Assembly (NCBI GenBank): GCA_023055505.1
Contig: JALIRH010000039.1
Span: forward strand, 1,364,001-1,428,000
Origin: Callipepla californica brunnescens
Lineage: Eukaryota; Chordata; Aves; Galliformes; Odontophoridae
Direction of reading: 5' to 3'
Length of the DNA stretch: 64,000 nucleotides
The translations under genes and the position numbers were made by a program. The notes under the pieces were generated by a model. The model worked only from the letters and a program-made list of their open reading frames with translations. It had not been told where the DNA came from and made no database searches. Positions 1-13,919 of the stretch are shown piece by piece. The first letter of the stretch is position 1, and each line of letters opens with the position of its first letter.

Positions 1-2121
1 AGGTCCTACTGCAAAAAAACCGGCAACACCAAAGTAACATTATTGTCACCCATCTGATATGTAAAATGAAAGCTGTATTACTGCCTGTCTGTTACAGCCT
101 TATATCAACGGAACTTTGTTCACTTCAAGTCTGTTACAAAAATGAGAAAAGGAAAATACCATGAAATACCTCCAGACAAGGCTCTCAGTGCCATTCAGCA
201 AGGATGCATTTTGGTCATTAATCACCCACGTTTAGGCGAGCAGTTAGAAAAGCCCAGCTGTTCCAGGCCACAATGCTTTCCTTCATTACATTAGTGTCTC
301 CCTGATAACAAGACAACTTCAACACATGATCTTCAAGGAGGGCCATAGTGCCTTATTCCCAAGGTGGCCATTGTGGCATTGTTTTAGATTGAAAAGTTCA
401 TGTACTTAATGCCCTTAAGAAGTCCCAGCTCTGTGTAAAGAGGTTTTGTACAGGCAGTAGTTGATCTCACACTGGTGCTGCCGTTACCCAGCAGCTCCCA
501 AGACACCTTGGGGTATTTGACCTTCCCAGTGAGAGATTATGGATACTCATCTCTGGAGATGGACTTTTGGACTGGAGTCAGGTATTGAGCAAGCTCTGAG
601 CTTCAAGTGAATGGGAGCTGCCTAATGCATGTAACTTGTGCTTTGTGCCAGGGCTGGTTGAAGCACTGAGCAAATGTCTCCTTATTTCTTCCCCTCCCAG
701 CACTGCATAGTGCCAAGCTGCTGCATTTTCTCTGCTCATCACTAATTCACACTCTTTTTTCTCTCTTTTTTTTTTTCTTTGGTCTGGGATTTCACCAGAT
801 TTCACAGGAAATCCGGTGCCAGGAGCCATTTGGATGATGCCAGCCTGCTGAACATATCCAGGTAAAGCCCAGGGCACGTTTTGCTGGATCGAGCCCATGC
901 ACATCCTCCCATGCAGGATGACATTCCCTTGTCCTTACCCCAGGGATGGCACTGCATGTTGGGATCTGTTCAAGGCTGCCCCCTCTTTTGGCATCATCTC
1001 TCCCCATCAATGCCTTCCAGGGACATATTCACACTTCTCAAACCCACAGCTTTGGAGTGGGTTTAAAATTTTCCCTGGGCACATTCCTAGGGCCTCTGGT
1101 TTCCAAACTCTAAGGAATTTACCACACAAACATGCTCCTTCCCTTGATTTGTTTCTTCCAAGTAATTAGATCAGGGGTTGTTTGCTACCTGTCATACCCT
1201 GGTTTAAGCCATTTGGGAACAAAGTGGGAAAAGTAAAAAAAAAAAAAAGAGAGGCTCACTGTGGATTAAGACTGCTGATTGTAGTAACAAGAGAAGGTAT
1301 TTTAATGACAGGTTTAAGACTTGCTAAGTAACTGCCGTGAGGATTATGAATATATTTTGTAACAGGGTAAGATTAGCAGATAATCCCTTAGGAAAAAAAA
1401 AAAAGTTGGTGAATTTTTTGAATCTTTTTCAAAAGAAAAATAAACTACAAAAACACAAAAAGCCTTTAAAAATTCTACACATGGAAAATTCTCCTTTGAA
1501 ACAATGGCATTGTTAAGTATTTTCAGGCCAGTATCTTCAGCAGGATTATGCTGATGTATCTTAATGTGAATAAAGCAGTGTTGATTTATAGTGCATATAA
1601 TTTGAGCATTTCTTAAAGGAACTAATGAGCTTCTTGCCAAGGAGCAGCCTGGCATCTTCTGCTGCAGAGAGCAGTCCTCAAGGAGCATGCAGCTTTTCTT
1701 AGAAAATGAGCTCTTGCTCCAGAACAATGCTGTCTTTGATACCTAAATGTCATATGGAAATTTCGAGGACACTTGGGGCCTTTCTCTTTCCTGATCTTAA
1801 CCCTCGCCAAACTGAATCTCTGATCAGCCATTAGCTTTGGATTTGACCCTTCCTATTCATCATGAAGGAAGTGAAGCAATGCACAAAAGGTTGTGTTTTT
1901 ATTCATTATCAGCAGTAGGAATTCACTGCCTGTAACACCTTCTTCTTGGCTGTATGTACATTTCTAAGTTCATAAGATCTATGTGGGCAGATCTCTGCTG
2001 ACAAAGGATGCTTTTCCAAGCAGCGCTGGGGCTCTGTAAAACCAGCTGAAGACTTGGCTGCTTGAGCCTGGTGAGGGATGGCGTCACCCAGATCTCTACC
2101 AACTATAATGCAAACCCAGCT
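1..2121. other. Intergenic, no gene recognised
   Basis: Only a T-rich run near 754-779 and a poly-A tract near 1236-1249. The open frames are short (up to 127 codons), overlap on both strands and resemble no family I know. Confidence 0.7.
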
Positions 2122-2335
2122 TCATAGAATTGCTAAGATTGGAAAGACCAATAAGATCATCTAGTGCAATCTTTAGCCAAGGCCTGTGACTGCTGTAGAC
2201 TCTGTCACACAATGTGACATCCCTTTTCTTGAACACCTCCAGGGATGGTGACTCCACTGCCTCCCTTGGAAGCCTATTCCAATCCCCTCAATCAATGGGG
2301 AAGGACTTTGTCTGTTGTCTGGCCAGCAGAATTTT
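2122..2335 (-). repeat. CR1 3'-end fragment
   Basis: Begins TTCATAGAATTGCTAAG and continues through the CR1 reverse-complement landmarks GGAAAGACCAATAAGATCATC, then CACCTCCAGGGATGGTGACTC and GAAGCCTATTCCAA. It is diverged, 5' truncated and has no coding capacity. Confidence 0.85.
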
Positions 2336-5300
2336 CCAACAACAATCTCATTAAGATGTAGTAGAATACTGTAAGTGGATTTAGAAATAAGTCAGGAGCG
2401 TTTCCAGGAGAATAAAATAGGCTCTTGGATTTGCCCCGAAGCATCACCATATCTCTTTTTCCAAGTGCAGAATCATGAGTCACAGGATACAACAACACTC
2501 AGAGTTTATAGTGGGAATTTCTGATCAAAAGGTGTTTCTGAACTATCCCTTGACAACACTTTGTTGTTGTTGTTTTTATGTTTGTTTGTTGTTTTGTTTT
2601 GTTTTTCCAAAGAGGGAATTACTAATATTATCATCTATTGTGAAGGAACCTTCAGTGACTTACCTCAGTATCTCTTTACTTAAAATCAGCAGAAAAAAAG
2701 AAAAAATTGCATGGAAAAAATGAGGAATTAACGGAATGTTTTTTGTAGGAAATATCTCACTAATACCTTAGTCCTACTCGGCAGAGAGATTTGAAAACAA
2801 CAGTCAAACATCAAGCTACAGGATAAATCCCAGTGGCCAAAGGCTTCACTTGTGGACACATTTTTCACCCTTTCTGACCAGAACAAGACATACTTCAAAT
2901 CTCAGAAGCAGAGGTAACACTCAAGCTTAGTTAGTGCTGTGACATTAAATTAACATTTAAGGCCACCACAGGACTTTCTGAAATTAAAGAGAGGGAAATG
3001 AAAGCCAGCAGTGATTTAAATGAAGGTGAACCTGTCTCATCCAGACAGGTACTGCTGCAAGCCTGTGGTTAAATGTCCAGTTACAGTCTTTGTTTGGTCC
3101 ATGGCCACAGAGAAGCAGAAACTTCTTTTTCTCCCAGAGAAGCAGCTCCTTGCCAAGTATCCCCACACAAAGAAAACAAACACAGGAGAAGGCACCATCG
3201 CAGATACCCAGGGAGATAAGCTGCAAAAACATGTGCTCTGGGCGAAAGTGCAAGGTGCAGAATGTGAGTTCATGATCTACATGTGTTCTTCACTCTGTTT
3301 TGTTTGTTTTTGCACGGTTTTGATGTGTTAAATTAAGGGATAGTTCATGGCCGTAAGTCATCTTCTTGCTGTCGGAAGCCAAATAGTGGGAAGCAGGTAT
3401 CTCACACATCAGAGGCCAGCTGTTTCACAGGGAGACTTCAAATGACTAAAGCGAGAACATAAGCAGTTGTTCCGTGGCTCAAAATATTGAAGGGACTCCA
3501 AAGTTTTTGGAACAAAAATTGCCCTAGGTCTCAACTGCAAATTAGAATGAGATGAAAATATCTACTCCTCAAAGCAGTTCAGTGATTGAGGTCATCAGAC
3601 TGCCGGGGCTGGGGCTGAGTTTCCACGATCCCTCTTGGTACAGTTCCTGCTCCAAAGACTTTATTTGGAACAGAACCAACCTGTGCAGCACATAGTGGTG
3701 AGTCCAAAGAGGTGATCCCAGCCCATGGTTGGCTGTACTCTTCTTTAACACTCATCTGACCTTACTTTCATCATAATGGGGACAAAAAGTTACCCATCCT
3801 ACTCCAGCCAGATAGTTTCCTGCTAGTCTGTGGATCCAACTGCCACCTGACATTCTGTATGCAATACGCAGAGGTGGAGAGCTTTAGGAAGGCACAAGCA
3901 AAGGGATTCTATAGTTTGGAGAGGAGATGGGTTTTTCTCAGCACTTTACAAGTGGAAAGCTGGACATTTTTCTTTTCCTTTTCCAAGACATTTTTCCCAT
4001 GCAGCAGCTGGCTATATTACAAAATTAGTGCAGCATTGATCTTTACTTGACTGCAAAGGCACCTTAAGGAATTTGGGATTAAGTCTTGAGGGGAATGATT
4101 CTACTTAAGTCTGGCTGTTGGCCTTTGAGAAACAGCTTGCATTTTCCTGATATGTGTTTCCACATTGCTGGTGGTCTTATTGACCACAACAAGTTAGGCA
4201 GCAACAAGAAAACAAGGAAGAATCAAACCTTTCTCAGAATTTTCCCTCATCACAGGAAAAAAATGAGTATGCAGGGTCCACAGCCACTGACATCTAAGAT
4301 CTGTCAATCTCATTGTGTAGAGATCCATGCTGTAACTTTGTGGTAAACTCAATGGCAGTAAGTAAAGCAGGGTAATGAAGCTTAGCTATTTTTTAAACAT
4401 GCTTCAGTCTCCAAAAGAGTTTGCATAAAATACTCTTCTGGACTAATCCTTCAGAGAGTATAGGGATTGAATTCATCTACAAATTTATTTCCAATGAATA
4501 ACCCAATCGATTCAGAACGAAGATTACTTTTCTCAGCCATTTTGCATTTCCTTTTGTATTCACCATGACTCACTGATGCCAATAAAGCCACCAGGACAAG
4601 ACCAACGACACCAACAGTTGTGTCACTAACTCACTGCTCAGCATCAAGGTTGCAGCTCTCCTGTGTGTTTTCCCAAATCCAATTTAAGCTCATAGTATAC
4701 TTTATTAGCTGAAGACAGAATATTTAAACTCAAAATATTTTGTTTTTTATGTTTCATCTTTTGAAATGGCAATTGGCAATATTCAAGCCACATGTTAGCC
4801 ACTTGTTTTTAGGACAGAGGGTGTACCTTAGTACAAACCTTTCTCTGTTTCTTGAAAAAACAACAATAAACCACCCTTTGCCTTTTATCCACATCTGGCT
4901 GCAGCAAAAACAGTGACCCATGGAATTCAAAATTTCATACTTCACTGCTGCAGGCAAAGTCCAGAGGTTATTCTCGCTGTGTTTGCGAAAGATGTAGCGC
5001 TGTCAGGAGGAGAAGTGCTTATTGAAAAAACACATGGAGTTTCTGTTTCCAAAAATTATGGAATTAAGCAGTGATAAAAGAGCTTTTAATGCCCAGTAGT
5101 CGTTCATGGGATTTAATAGGGAACGGCTCAGTTGCTAATTGTAAGACAAGAGTAAACATCCCATGTCAGATCTCATGCATGGAGCGCTACAGCTCAGCAG
5201 ATCTGCGATGCAGAAGTACCTCTCCAAGGGTCTGCAATTCCAAGGAGGCTGTTAAATATAAATTACCAAAAATAGTAAACTTGAATTGAAGCTTACACTA

Positions 5301-5600
5301 AATCCACTGCAATACTATAGTAAGTCAAGCTTCCTAAGAATTCAAGGAGGGAAAGTGTTATCAGAAAAAGGAGGATAAATCTTAGCCATATTCCCAATGC
5401 TGCCATCCAAAGATCACTTTACTCCATTTCTGAAGTCCATGAAATAATACTTAAGGTAGGCCTGAACCGAGAAACTAGGAGTTATACTCAAAGCTTTATT
5501 CTTTCTCTTATTCTGAGTAGCAACCTATTACATTACTGCATAACTTGTAGAAATCTTACAATGAAATGAGATGCATGAGTCCAAAAACTACCAGTATTTT
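2336..5600. other. Intergenic, no gene recognised
   Basis: Holds the TTG microsatellite at 2563 and otherwise unique, AT-leaning sequence. No splice-flanked frame, RNA gene or transposon was recognised. Confidence 0.65.
2563..2606 (+). repeat. (TTG)n / (TTTG)n microsatellite
   Basis: TTGTTGTTGTTG followed by TTTGTTTGTTG and TTTTGTTTTG. Confidence 0.85.
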
Positions 5601-5702
5601 GGGGGCATGGTTTAATGCACATGGCGGTGATAGGTTGATGCTTGTACTAGGTGATCTTAGTGGTCTTTTCCAACTTTAATGATTCTATTATTCTATTATT
5701 AC
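5601..5702 (+). repeat. CR1 3'-end fragment
   Basis: Contains GGGCATGG, GGTGATAGGTTGATG and GATCTTAGTGGTCTTTTCC, and ends in ATGATTCTATTATTCTATT, the characteristic short 3' direct repeat of CR1. About 100 bp, strongly 5' truncated. Confidence 0.85.
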
Positions 5703-8700
5703 TATTTTATCATTCCTCTGGTTTATCAGTTGCCAAAACTCATCACTCATATTGGCTTTCTGGTGTAAAGATCTCCCCGCATTTAAAGTTGGACAATATT
5801 GTGGATGGGAAAATGCAGTCAAAGTGAATGCATCTCGGTGGGAAAGAGATGTTAAATCCTCTGGCAGCCTCACCATTCCTAAATGAATTTTCACCCATGC
5901 TATCCTTTCCCCCAGCAAGATCAACACACTGCTGCTTCGAAGGGAAATGTCTGATTCCCAAATCTGGTTCTGGCTGGCATGCAGATCCTATCATCTTTCA
6001 TGTGTGCACAGGGAGGGGGAACTTTACAACTTTAATGATTGCAGAAAGAAGTTCATCTGCCAGTGCGACCTTTAGGAAGCACATTTCCTTCTGCCTTGCA
6101 TGTGATTCTGAAAAACATTTGGTTGACATCTTTCTTTGAATCTTCCCAACCATCCTACATATCTACAAAATCCGAACAGCAAACCATTGACAGAACCACA
6201 GTTTCACAATATTTTGATTAAAGAACAACTCGTCCTCTCTGCTTTGATGCTTCCCTGTCTGTGTTTCCTGGAGGCAGAATTTCAACACTAAGCAGGACAT
6301 TGGATCTCAGCCATTTAAAGGGGCAATGCTTTTTCTCTGTGGCATTTGATAAGGAAAACACCCTAGAAGCAGGGTGTGAAGCAGGTATTTAATTGCTTTT
6401 CTTTCTTGGTACACATTTGAGGATGTATAAGTCCTTTCCTATCTAACCATCTTCTTTAATTACATGAAACGTGCTTTGTGTTGATGCAGAATGTGGACAG
6501 CATCCTTGTGCTTATGCCTTCACAAAACATTATGCACTACAATAACCTTTGTAATTGAAACAGTGACAAATGAAACAAAATATCATTCCAAGTAGGAAAA
6601 TGCTTCATATATATGGTGTCATTGACCATTCCTATTAGAAGAAGGAAGATCTGAGTAATAAGCTCCCTATTATTTCTTTTAAACCCCAAGCCAGCTAATG
6701 CATTGTATCTTATTAGTCATATGGGAGTCATGCAAGTATTTCTTTCCACTCAGATTGCCTAAGAGTTAACCTAGGCGAAAGGCAGAGCATTCTGATGACA
6801 CCAAGACTGTGTAGATAAATTTCATATGCTTTCCAACACCATCACATTTGGTTTATATCAGCAGTGCTGAATTCCTCCGTAATTCCCAAAATTGCATTCC
6901 AGTTAGTTGACATCCACATTAGCTGAATGTTAATCCAGTTAAAAATAAATGCAAATGAACTCATATGTGTTTGGAAAACAAGCTATTCCCAGTTCTCTGT
7001 TTTTTAGGAGGCATCATTGGTCTTTCTTCCCCATCCCTTCAAGGCCACATGAGAGGGTCACATGAGAAAGGTATTCTGAAACATAAGAGCTAAGGACAGT
7101 GCAAGAGGAGAAACGACTGGCAAGCTTTTCTGAAGGCTAGCTTCGTCCTCACCTCCTACGTGATCCTAGGGTTCACATATCCAGCCAAGTGGAGTGGCCT
7201 CACCACCCATCCAATTGCATATTGCCAAAATGGCATGGATTTCTGGCTGTGCTGCCATTGCTACAGCATTCTCCCAGTCAAAAAGGAATGTGTTTAATGA
7301 GAAGACTTTTTCTGGCGCATAACGACCATTTCAAAAAAGAACTGTAATCAAATTGTAAATCTTGCTTTCCCTTCTCCCCCAAGAGCTGTTTGCCCATTGT
7401 TCTGTTTCTAGGGTTATCTATACTAGCACCATCTGCTGCATCCCAGGGATATTACAGGCTTATTAAGAAAGCCGATTTGAAACTGAGGGAGCATCAAAGG
7501 TGTGAGGGATGTCTGCTCCCAGGTGGCTTCCAAGGAGATGCTCCAGGTGGTGACAGATGAGCCCAGGCCATGCAGCTCTTACTCTCCAACCTTATTTACT
7601 CGCCCAGTTTGCATCCCCAGAGCTCCCAGTCTTCCCATGCAAAAATGCACAGTGGCATTTCCATGTGCCTGCAAGGGGGCTGGCCCATGCTGGGTTGGAG
7701 TCTGTGTCCCTGATTACAAGGGCTTTAATGTCCATTTCCCCGCTCCTTTGATCCTGCCCATGGCATGCAGAGGAAAGGAAAATCTGGCTTTTGTCTGAAG
7801 CACGTTTAACCCTGCTGCCCAGAAATGGGACCTTGTCAGTCAGTGGATTTCATGGGTGGATGAATGAGATCACAACAGTTTTCAGTTCATTAAAAATAAA
7901 AGGCCTTCCTACCTCTTGCTTTGGGTCTGTTTAGGAAATTAACGTGTTTAATATCAGACCTTAATGGCAACAGAACACAGCATTATTACTTTTATAAGAC
8001 AAATACAAGCAGTAGCTACATAGCTCATCATCTCCTGAGCTGGGGTGGATTTCAGACAAGCTCCTGCTGCCCAGCTGGTACGAAATCCCCAGTAATAGGC
8101 CACAGATGGCACCGCTGCAGCCAGGGGTCACACAGGCGTTCTGCTAAATTGCTCCATGAGCATCACCTGGGTGCTGGGATCATGCGGTTTCATCTCCAGC
8201 TGGAATTTCAGAGGAGTTTGAAGTCAGGAGCAAAGCCTGCCCAGAGCTTTCTTTTCTTTTTTATTTTTTTTCTAATTTTCTCTCACTTTTGTGAATTTTG
8301 GAATCTGGAAATTTCTGTAGGGGTTTTTTCTCTTTGAAGAAAGAGAAATGTATATGTGTCCTCTTCTCTGTCTTCCCTTCTGAAATATTCTGCCCTGATA
8401 GCTGATTGCTGTGTGCACCACATGGAGTAAGCAGCTTCTCCTGGCTGATATTTGGTAATCTCTCAGATAAAGGGAAACCCAGGTAGAAGCAGCAGCTGTA
8501 GTTGTAAAACTTCCAGCCAGAAGCTCGGTATGTTTGAGGTGTGAATGTAGCTATCCATCAGGACTCTCCCAAGCAATGTGGCTGACTCTTCATCACTTGA
8601 AGGTTTCCAACCAAGATTGGGCATCGGTCCCACAGCACCGTGGTCTTGTGCACATGGGCTTGATGTTGTATGTTTCCTGTATGATGCAGGAGATGTGAGT

Positions 8701-10447
8701 GGTGAAGATGTCCGTGGCAGGGGTTGGAAGTGGATGACCTTAAAGGTCCTATCCAACCTAAGGCATTCTATGACTCTCTGTTTCCAAGAGTGTGATATTG
8801 AAACAGACAGCTCTAGGAGAGATCACATCTGTCACGTGTTGATACATCAGCACTGCATTAAGCTGGCACTCAGAGCTCCCTAGTAAATCCAGCAATTGTC
8901 AGCATTTATTGATGCTAATTAAGACAGCGAATGTATGACTGCAGAAATGCTGTAGTTATGTAAGCAAGACTCAGCTTGGCACTATCCAGTGGGCTTAAAA
9001 ATGGTGATGCCTCACCCTTGGCATAGCCCCACCTGCCCTGTCTGATCCGGGGGAAAGGAAGCATCTGTCAGTATCTGCACAAACATCTCTGACACAGCGA
9101 GGCCATCACATCTGTCCTGTGTGCTCCAACTACAAATAGCTAAACCATCTGATTCATTCTTAGCCTAATTATATTAATCCTAAAGCAAATAATCCCAGCT
9201 CTTATGCTGTCAGCGTGTAATTTTGGTGTTATTACGAGATCACTGAAAATGGGGCGGGAAGGGAGCTCGCCAGGTCGTGCTGCATGGTGATGCCAAGCTC
9301 TCCAGTTCATTCTGGTGGGGCTGAGGTGCCCCAGAGCAGCTGTGTTCACTTCAAGCAGCAGTGGCAAATCCCTAAAAATCCACACAGAGCATCCCTACCT
9401 TTGCTCTAAATCTCTTTCACTGTGGATGAAGCTGTGATTTCTTGCCTCATTCCCCACTGGACTTAAAATCAGTTTATTCCTTTCCTCTCTGCTGAAATAT
9501 TTGTTATAATATCATGTCTTCCCCCTTAGTCCTCTCTGCTCAGGACGACATGAGCTCAGTGCTGGCTGGCTCACAGCAGAAGTCACGTTTTCTAGAGCTT
9601 TTCTCATTCCCTGCTGAACTCTCTCCAGATCTTCCCTGAGGTCCGGATCACAAAGTTGGACTGCTCACTGTGGCTGAGGTTTGCCAGCCCTCGGCACAGC
9701 AGAAATGATGCATGTAGTGGTATAACAGATAGATGCATCTGTGACAAATGACGCTCTGCTTTGTGTGCCCCGGAGTGGAGTCTGCTTTTCCTAGAGGCCA
9801 TTTGGCACATCACACTGTCTGTGGAGTATTTCTGGTATGGTCATCCCAACCTATGGACCTTCTCAGCTCCCAGTTCCTTCCCTGCTTTCTTCACCTGTCC
9901 TAGTGTTGTGCCAGCACTGGCTTTTTTTTCTGCATTACATAGCATCCTCTTTATTTTATGTGAAGATCTTCGGGTTCTTGACCATACAAGCGCTTACAAC
10001 ACCTCTTGTCCTTAATTCTGTTGTTTGTAGTTTGGTTGTAGCTGTTTTCTTACACAAACAAACAAGAAGAAACCACAAGCAAACACTTTCTGGCTTTAAC
10101 AATCAACTGGAGAGCTGATTGTTAACATGGCCGTGATCAGGGTAGATTTTCTCAAGACTTATCCTGAACCTCCAGGCTTTGGCTGGCTGTGATGGAAATA
10201 TTGGAAGAACTGGTGTTATTTATAGTAGCTCATTATTTCTACTTTCTTTCCCAACATTTATGCATCTTTGAAAAGAATTGGACACATCATCTGGGAGAGA
10301 GCTCCAGCTTAGTTTTTATTTTATTCAAATGTGTTTGCTGAATTAAGCTAAGCTTGATATGGGTATAGTGTAAAACCAGGATAAATCTGAAAACGAATCG
10401 CAATGTCTACACAGTCATTTTTAGTTTCAGTTCAAGCAACTCAGCAG
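5703..10447. other. Intergenic, one short CR1 tail
   Basis: Apart from the CR1 tail at 8712-8776 I see only unique sequence. The longest frame (138 codons at 7921) shows no domain and ends in a T-rich tract. Confidence 0.65.
8712..8776 (+). repeat. CR1 3'-end fragment (very short)
   Basis: GGCAGGGGTTGGAAGTGGAT, then GACCTTAAAGGTCCTATCCA and GCATTCTATGACTCT. Only the last 65 bases of the element survive. Confidence 0.8.
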
Positions 10448-10545
10448 AATCATTGAATTGTTAAGGCTGGAAAAGTTCACTAAGGTCACCTAGTCCAACC
10501 CTTAACCCATCTCCACCATGCCCACTAACCATGTATCTCACATGA
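10448..10545 (-). repeat. CR1 3'-end fragment
   Basis: AATCATTGAATTGTTAAGGC, then GGTCACCTAGTCCAACCCTT and CCATCTCCACCATGCCCACT, matching the reverse complement of a CR1 tail of the GGGCATGGTGG type. Confidence 0.8.
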
Positions 10546-11884
10546 GGGTGATAAAACCTATAAGTATTTCTCTGTTACCTCCATAGATATCCCACTTACA
10601 GTACAGCTGAAACAGGGTATTCTAGCTCAGATAACTTTGCCAGACATCATGACCTAGGCAACTGCCAAACATCACAGCATGGGTACCTGCACACAGCCCT
10701 GTCCTTGCAGGGTTGTAATGATTTGGAGTGCAGAGTGGGAGCAGGAGCAGGAGATTTCACAAGCGAAAGAAAATTGAGCCAAGTATGACATTAGAAATAC
10801 AACGAGGGAATAAGTGTTTGTAGAATGAGGTCTTTAACATAATTGCTCTCTGAATGATTAGTCCTGAAGATAGGAAAGTGTGTCTTGTTTCAGGGCTGGA
10901 CTGACTCTGAGCATCTGGGGCTGTTGCAACAGGTCCCAGTCCCTTGGCAAGCATTAGGATGAAGAAGGACTTCTCCAGCACTGGGAGAAACAGGCCCCAC
11001 ATGTGCACAAAGACAATACTCCTTGGCTAATGCAATGAAAACCAGCCCAAACTGTGAGTTTCCAAATGCTGATGAAACCCCTCATGTGCAATACCAGGAA
11101 GATACAAAACCACCTGGGTGTCTGAAACTGTTTTATTTATTTCCATGCATGAGGGCACTAAGGTCAAGAAGAGCCTCACAGAGGGCAACAAATTATGGAC
11201 TTTCTTTCAAAATAAAGCTGGGTCTGTTCATGGAACATTTACACAAAGCCTTAGCACATGACAGCCTTGTGATCCATGTACCAGGCACAAGCAACATGGA
11301 GAGCAATGCACGCAGTACTGTGAGATGGTTCACAAATAAATAAATCAGTGCATTTTGACCTGTGCACTGCAGACCCATGGGTGTCCATGGATTATATCCA
11401 AGAGGTCTGTGAAATGTAGCGAAGGAAATCCAGTTTAGATGTATTGCAAAAGGGATCTGCATCTCCATTAGAGAATATTTAAGTCTGTTAAAAAAGTCAA
11501 ACCACTGAAAAGAAAGGAAAAAAAATGGTATAAGACTACATTCACAATGACTGCTATATTGTAGGGATAAATACCCAGGAGTAAATACACGTATTATGCA
11601 ATATTGCAATCAAAATAAATAAACCCTTGAAAACCAAAGTTCGTCATAGGAGCTGTTGGGTTACAGATGAGCCTCACAGATCTGTGTCTTTTGTCTCCAT
11701 AGCACTGAGTCTCAGCATCTGTCAGTGGGTTATTAACCAAGACTGGAGCAGATCCCAGCCATGCTGCCCTGTGTTCCTGGCTGGGTATGAGAAATAGACA
11801 AGGCCTAAGAAACCCATGCCATGGCTTTGATGTTCAGTTGTAACATGGGTGTGCCATTCATGGCATTCACTGCTGAGCCACTGG

Positions 11885-11985
11885 AGTCATAGAATCACGG
11901 AATATTCTGAGTTGGTAGGGACCCACATGGATCATCAAGTACAGCTCCTGGCCAGCCCTGCTTGGGTTTCTCTGCCTGGCAGAGC
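11885..11985 (-). repeat. CR1 3'-end fragment
   Basis: GTCATAGAATCACGGAATAT, then GAGTTGGTAGGGACCCACAT and GGATCATCAAGTACAGCTCC. This is the CCCAAGTTGGAAGGGACC-type CR1 tail in reverse orientation, losing similarity after about 100 bp. Confidence 0.8.
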
Positions 11986-13859
11986 ACCCAGTGTAGGTAC
12001 AAGTGCGAAAATTAAAGCTCTGGGGATTCATCAAGGTGAGATGCTTTTAGGATGATGTGAAAAACCCAATCTATTCATGGAAGTATACCTAATAGCTGGG
12101 ATCATATCTGAAATTATATCAGGTAAGGGAAAAATACAAGGCGAGGAGCCAACATTAAGTAGGAACCTACCTCCCATGGTATATTACTTCGCAATTAGTT
12201 ATGTGTGACTGGAAGCAGATGAGAATCTATCTTGCTATGAAACACCATTGCAGAGGAGCCCTAAAAGCCCAATAAATTCCTAGACATGACCTATCTTCAA
12301 AGATCTGTCTGCAGAGTGCACTCCATACATGAAAAATCCCCATCCACACTGCTGCAGGAAGCCAGCCACATGCATCCCTCTGGTCTTATTATGCAGGAGA
12401 ACAGCAATTTGGGGAGGCCATGACCCAGGGTTGAACGCTGGATGACAGCAGTCCAGGAACAGAAGGCATGATCCCACATTGCTCCACCACTAAATAATCT
12501 TACCGCTGGGGATTCGCTTCTCTGCCAACCACCCCTAATTAATGCTGTTAGACACGACTCTAATACCATCCCTGAATCAGTCCCACAGACATCAGTGGCA
12601 AATCTGCCATTTATTTCAATAGCAGCAGGACTGAATCACAGATATCCACCTTCACCTGGCCGTCAGCATGCAGGCAAGTCACAGCATCCCAGTATCTGGT
12701 ATTGCTCTTCTCCTTTCCCTGCCAGAAGTTGTAGGAGAACCAAGATTTGTTACCTGAAATAACACTGGGAGCTGTGGACACCATGAGTAGCCCTCAGCAT
12801 GAAAGGGCATTTTAAGAGAGGTATCATTTAATGAAAATATAATAAAGGGTTTACAGAATTAATAACAAGGAAGGGTTTTGCGTGGACCCAGAAGCGTGCC
12901 ACATTTTCCAGAGCTATTTCTCCCATCTGCTATGGAAATCCAACTCGAGCCTGCTTTGGTGTGGGTGAATGCTGTGCCCACAGCTGCTTCCTCCTGCCTG
13001 AGCACTGCTGTGCTTTCACCACCAGATCCAGCACTCATCCATCTCCCCTTTACTTCTCCCCATAGTGTATTTTGGGGAGTCCAACTGACTTCACGTGGCA
13101 GTAACCATTCTTTTGAGGAGCAGGTGCCCTGCTATATTAACTTCTCACATTCTCCTAGCTGTAGCATTCTCCTAGCTCTTTGAAGGGATTTTATTTGTTT
13201 GTTTGAATATATGTTTGTATGTATTTTCTTACGTGTTATTTACATGTGTTTATATGCATTTACAGGGCTGAGTTTAACAAGAAAAAAAAACAATTTGGCA
13301 ATTCTGATCTTCCACTGGAAGTGATGGGGAGGTCTCGAGGGTCTTTAGTTTGGAAGGACACCGAGAAATAGCAAAGTGTGTTTGTTGAAAGGGCCAACAT
13401 CTCCATGAAGGCAGCTCGTTAGTCTCCACTTGCCTTTCCCAGCCACACTGACACAGGAACTCGAGCAGTGTCAAATTGTGTAAATTGGTGTGAATTCCAT
13501 GTGACTGGTGAACAAACTGACTTCTGAACTGGGTGGTTTTCCTCTTCCCACAGATGGCATTTTGCCTTCTCCAGAATCACTTCTTGTTAAATCCTTCCAT
13601 TGAAACGTGCTCACTGTTTAGTAATAAATGCATTGCATGTTCAAAGCAGCTGATTTACTTAAATTAGCTCTGCTGAGATTTAGCAAATATGTGACAAATA
13701 TCTCAGTGCTTTCTAGCTGAATGTAAATACAATCCAGGGAGTAAAACTGACTTATCATGATGGCAGAAAGATGGAATAACAGTCAGAATCAGGCTCAACA
13801 TTTTCAGATACATTTAGGATGTTTTGTGGTTAAATTTCCATCACACTTTGTTCTGTTGT

Positions 13860-13919
13860 TTGTTTTTTTTTTTTTTTTTTTGTGTGTGGTTTTTTTTAAT
13901 TATTATTTATTTATTTTTT
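13860..13919 (+). repeat. T-rich low-complexity tract
   Basis: About 21 consecutive T, then GTGTGTGG, T8 and ATTATTTATTT. Open frames crossing it are artefacts. Confidence 0.9.
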